NCBI GenBank assembly: GCA_044370415.1
Contig: JBILVO010000018.1
Coordinates: 1 to 43,644 of the forward strand
Source of the DNA: CAMCQY01 sp044370415
GTDB lineage: Bacteria; Planctomycetota; Planctomycetia; Pirellulales; UBA1268
Reading direction: 5' to 3'
DNA: 43,644 bases
In this document: positions 41,053 to 43,644 of the stretch, in pieces
Numbering within the stretch: the first letter of the stretch is position 1
Layout: the number at the start of each line of letters is the position of its first letter
Program-made: the position numbers and the translations under genes
Notes under the pieces: generated by a model
The model's input: the letters and a program-made list of their open reading frames with translations, nothing else
Databases searched by the model: none
What the model was told of the DNA's origin: nothing

Positions 41053-43644
41053 TCACTTCGCCGGCACCGCCTCCACGGCATGAGCCAGCGTGCCCGCGGC
41101 GAGATCCCAGATCCGCAGCTTGCCGTCCTGGCCGCCGGCGATCACGAATGGCGTTGCGACCGTCGCCGCCTGGAGGAATGCCGCCGGATCGCGGAATTCG
41201 CGGACGACCGCGCCGCTGGTGGCGTTGTAGAGCCGCAGGGCCGGATCACCCGCCGCGGCGATCACCTCGTCGCCCGCGCCGACGAACCTGACCGCGGTCA
41301 CCTCCTTCTTGCCGACGGCGATGGTCTTCTGCTGCTCGCCGCTGGCCACGTCCCAGACCTTCACCGCGTTGTCGGCTCCCGCTGACGCCAGCCGCCGGCC
41401 GTTGGCCTGCCACGACACACCGAGCACGTGTCCGGTATGGCCCTCGTACGCCCGCACCGGTTTGCCGTCGGCCACTGCGTGCACCTTCAGAAACCGGTCA
41501 GCGCCGCCGGACGCCAGCATGTCGCCACGGCGGGAGAATTCGAGGGCCATGACCGTATCGGAATGAGGCAGGGCCAGCGCCCGCGTCAGGCTGCCGTCGG
41601 ACACCTTCCAGAGCTTGATCTCACCCGAGCGGCTGGCGCGGCCGCCGCCCGAGGCGAGCAGGGCCCCGTCGGGCGAGAAGGCGAGCGCGGTGACGATGTC
41701 CACCGGCGGCCCCGTCGGATCGTCATCGTTGGCCGGCGGCGTCAGTTCGCCGCCGATCGTCCGCTCCAGCGTCCAGGGCTCGGCCACGTCCCAGACCGCC
41801 GCGGGGGCGGCGCCACCGGCAACGACCAGCCTGCTGCCTGCCAGAAACGCCGCCATGCCGCCCGGGCCGGCCAGCCGCGCCCCGTCCCACGTGGCCCGAG
41901 GCAGTCCGTCGGCACCGCCCAGCACGACCATGCGACCGTCGGCCTCCAGGCAGACGAGCCGGCTGCCATCGGCGGAGTAGGAGGCCGCGAGGAACGGCTT
42001 GTTCGACGCAGTGTTCTCGGCATCGGGCTTTTTGCGGGCCTCTTCGGCGGCCGCAAGGCGGGCCTCGGCGGCCGTCCGCTCCGCCGTCCGCACCGGCACT
42101 TCGGCGGCCGTCCGCTTCCCCTGCTCCGTGGCGAACTCGACCGTCCGCTTCGCCACCGTGACCGCCTGCTCGGCCTGCATCTTCGCCGCGACGGCGGCGG
42201 TTTCGGCGGTCGTGGCGTCGGTCAGTTTCTTCGCCGCGTCCGCGGCATCCTTCTTCGCCTTCTCGACCTGCTGCGCCGCCTGCGTCACGGCCTGGTCGGC
42301 CGCCGCCTTCGCCGCTGTGGCGCCGGCCGCCGCGGCCTCGACCGCCTTGACCTGCTCGGCGTTCGCGGGGTCGACCGGCTTCGCCTTCAGCGCGGCGACC
42401 GCCGCCGCGGCGCTCGTCTGGGACGCGGCCGCTGCCATCGCCACCTTCGTCGCCGCCTCGTGCACCTGCGTCGCCACGGGCACCGCCGCGGCCGCCTTCG
42501 TCGACCCGGCGTCGGCCTCCTGCTTGGCCTTGGTGGCCGCGTCGGCGCTAGTGGCCTTCTCGGCCAGATTCTTCTCGGTGGCGGCGACCTGCTCCGCCGC
42601 CTTCTTCGACTCATCGGCAGCCGTCTGCACCGCCTTTTCGGCGGCCGTCACCTGCGCTTTGGCGAACTCGACGTCCTGCTTGTCGACGGCGAGCGCGAGG
42701 TCTATGGCCCTCAAGCGATCGGCGATCCGGTGGTCCCCCTTCGTATCCACCACCTTCTTTCCCGACGCCGTCTCCCAGAGCTTCACGCCGGGAACGGTGC
42801 CGACCGTCGCCAGCCGGCTGCCGTCGGGACTGACGGCCACCGCCACGACCGGCGCCTCGTGTGCGAACTGCCGCACGATCGCCGCCGTGTCGGCGTTCCA
42901 GAGCCTCACGATGCCGTCGCCACTGCCGGTGAACAGGTGCCCAGACATCGTCGGCAGCTCCGCGAGCGCCACCGTCGGCTGCGCGATGCCGCCGAGCTCC
43001 TTCACCGGCTTGGGCAGCTGCGCCGGATCGACCGGCTCCGCAGTGGGCGCGGGCAGCGGCAGCTGCCAGATCCGCACGACGTTGTCGGCCTCGGCCGTCG
43101 CCAGCCGGGTGCCGCCCGAGAGCAACGCCACCGCGCGAAGCTCACCCTGCCGCTGCAGCCGGCCGATGGCCGTCCCGTCGGCGACCTGCGTCGTGAGCAC
43201 ATGCCCATCGCGGCCGACCGAATGCAGCGTGGCACCGTCCGCCGCGAACGCCAGTCCGGTGACGGCGGCGGAGTGGGCCGGCACCGTCCTCGCGAGCTTC
43301 CCCGCGGCGACGTCCACAATCGCGACCTTTCCGTCGGCGAACCCCAGGGCCGCGACGGTGCCGCCCGGCGCGACGGCGAGGGCTGTGGCATTGGCTGATT
43401 CCGCGACCTCGGCCAGCCGCGTCGGTGGTGACCGCTTCCAGATCTTGATCGTGCGGTAGGAGCCGGTGGCGAGCCGTTCGCCCCCGGGAGCGAAGGCGAC
43501 CGCCGCAACGGCGTCGCGATGCGACTGACGGATGTCGCCTGCCGCGGCGGCCGGATCGACGAGCGCCTCCAGGAGCCGGCCGGAGCGGGCATCGAACACG
43601 CCGACACTGCTGCCGCGGGCGGCCGCAGCCCTGCGGCCGTCCTC
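41053..43644 (-). CDS. WD40 repeat protein with central coiled coil, 5' end missing
   Basis: The reading frame is open to the window edge (863 residues visible), and the first residues, EDGRRAAAARGSSVGVFD, already form part of a propeller blade. The GTG at 43597 is therefore not a real start. WD40 blades such as AVAAVAFAPGGERLATGS, VVAVAVSPDGSRLAT and GHTGHVLGVSWQANGRRLAS occur in an N-terminal group (to about residue 300) and a C-terminal group (from about 560). Between them, roughly 42000-42720, lies an Ala/Lys/Glu-rich coiled coil of about 240 residues. Planctomycete relatives usually begin with a PSCyt1 haem domain, which would lie outside the window. Likely an exported or envelope scaffold; partner unknown. 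Confidence 0.88.
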   Translation of the reverse strand, partial: EDGRRAAAARGSSVGVFDARSGRLLEALVDPAAAAGDIRQSHRDAVAAVAFAPGGERLATGSYRTIKIWKRSPPTRLAEVAESANATALAVAPGGTVAALGFADGKVAIVDVAAGKLARTVPAHSAAVTGLAFAADGATLHSVGRDGHVLTTQVADGTAIGRLQRQGELRAVALLSGGTRLATAEADNVVRIWQLPLPAPTAEPVDPAQLPKPVKELGGIAQPTVALAELPTMSGHLFTGSGDGIVRLWNADTAAIVRQFAHEAPVVAVAVSPDGSRLATVGTVPGVKLWETASGKKVVDTKGDHRIADRLRAIDLALAVDKQDVEFAKAQVTAAEKAVQTAADESKKAAEQVAATEKNLAEKATSADAATKAKQEADAGSTKAAAAVPVATQVHEAATKVAMAAAASQTSAAAAVAALKAKPVDPANAEQVKAVEAAAAGATAAKAAADQAVTQAAQQVEKAKKDAADAAKKLTDATTAETAAVAAKMQAEQAVTVAKRTVEFATEQGKRTAAEVPVRTAERTAAEARLAAAEEARKKPDAENTASNKPFLAASYSADGSRLVCLEADGRMVVLGGADGLPRATWDGARLAGPGGMAAFLAGSRLVVAGGAAPAAVWDVAEPWTLERTIGGELTPPANDDDPTGPPVDIVTALAFSPDGALLASGGGRASRSGEIKLWKVSDGSLTRALALPHSDTVMALEFSRRGDMLASGGADRFLKVHAVADGKPVRAYEGHTGHVLGVSWQANGRRLASAGADNAVKVWDVASGEQQKTIAVGKKEVTAVRFVGAGDEVIAAAGDPALRLYNATSGAVVREFRDPAAFLQAATVATPFVIAGGQDGKLRIWDLAAGTLAHAVEAVPAK

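Overview
This high-GC window looks chromosomal and comes from a planctomycete, most likely Pirellulales-like. The evidence is the density of families typical of that phylum: five DUF1501 proteins, two PSCyt1/DUF1549/DUF1553 proteins, a DUF1592/DUF1552 pair, a DUF1559 pseudopilin-like protein, a PVC-type haem-binding dehydrogenase with HEAT-like repeats, a Tat-exported Gfo/Idh/MocA oxidoreductase and a WD40 protein with a coiled coil. I saw no rRNA, tRNA, CRISPR array, transposase, integrase or phage gene.

Layout. (1) 1-163: the 5' end of a leftward ceramidase-like gene. (2) 352-6685: a rightward run with a NagB-like sugar-phosphate isomerase, two Gfo/Idh/MocA oxidoreductases (one exported, one cytosolic) and an exported protein that joins a C45-type Ntn-hydrolase domain to an alpha/beta-hydrolase domain. 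(3) 6786-8527: a leftward pair, DUF1559 and a small membrane protein. (4) 8704-13395: a PVC haem dehydrogenase and a Tat-exported N,N-dimethylformamidase-large-subunit-like protein. (5) 13743-17566: a DUF1553/DUF1501 pair. (6) 17906-22167: left half of a sugar-acid catabolic locus, with a DapA-like lyase, an IlvD/Edd-type sugar-acid dehydratase and a divergent GntP permease. (7) 22356-31117: a leftward block of cell-surface genes (DUF1552, DUF1592, LssY_C, DUF1501, DUF1553). (8) 31590-36276: right half of the sugar-acid locus, with alpha-ketoglutaric semialdehyde dehydrogenase, an FAH-family 2-keto-3-deoxy-pentonate dehydratase and a divergent YjhG/YagF-type dehydratase. (9) 36313-40964: three DUF1501 genes without a DUF1553 partner. 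(10) 41053-43644: a WD40/coiled-coil gene that runs off the window.

How the genes fit together. Regions 6 and 8 together encode a plausible Weimberg-type oxidative pathway for sugar acids: uptake by GntP, first dehydration by either IlvD/Edd enzyme, second dehydration by the FAH-family enzyme (or cleavage/dehydration by the DapA-like enzyme), then oxidation of the semialdehyde to 2-oxoglutarate. The surface proteins probably belong to the exported, haem-rich polysaccharide-processing apparatus typical of planctomycetes, but their individual reactions are unknown.

The strongest unexplained signal is a 129-bp noncoding repeat present twice (22199-22327 on +, 31406-31534 on -), about 84% identical with no gaps. 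Both copies lie in sense orientation just after the stop codon of a sugar-acid gene (gntP and the semialdehyde dehydrogenase). Both fold into the same 12-bp stem and an inner stem with a compensatory change, so this may be a structured 3'-UTR RNA or a mobile palindromic terminator. Two other unusual intergenic elements are a 110-bp palindrome that supplies the stop codons of both flanking genes (6681-6790) and a hairpin array between 14-bp direct repeats (37779-37936).
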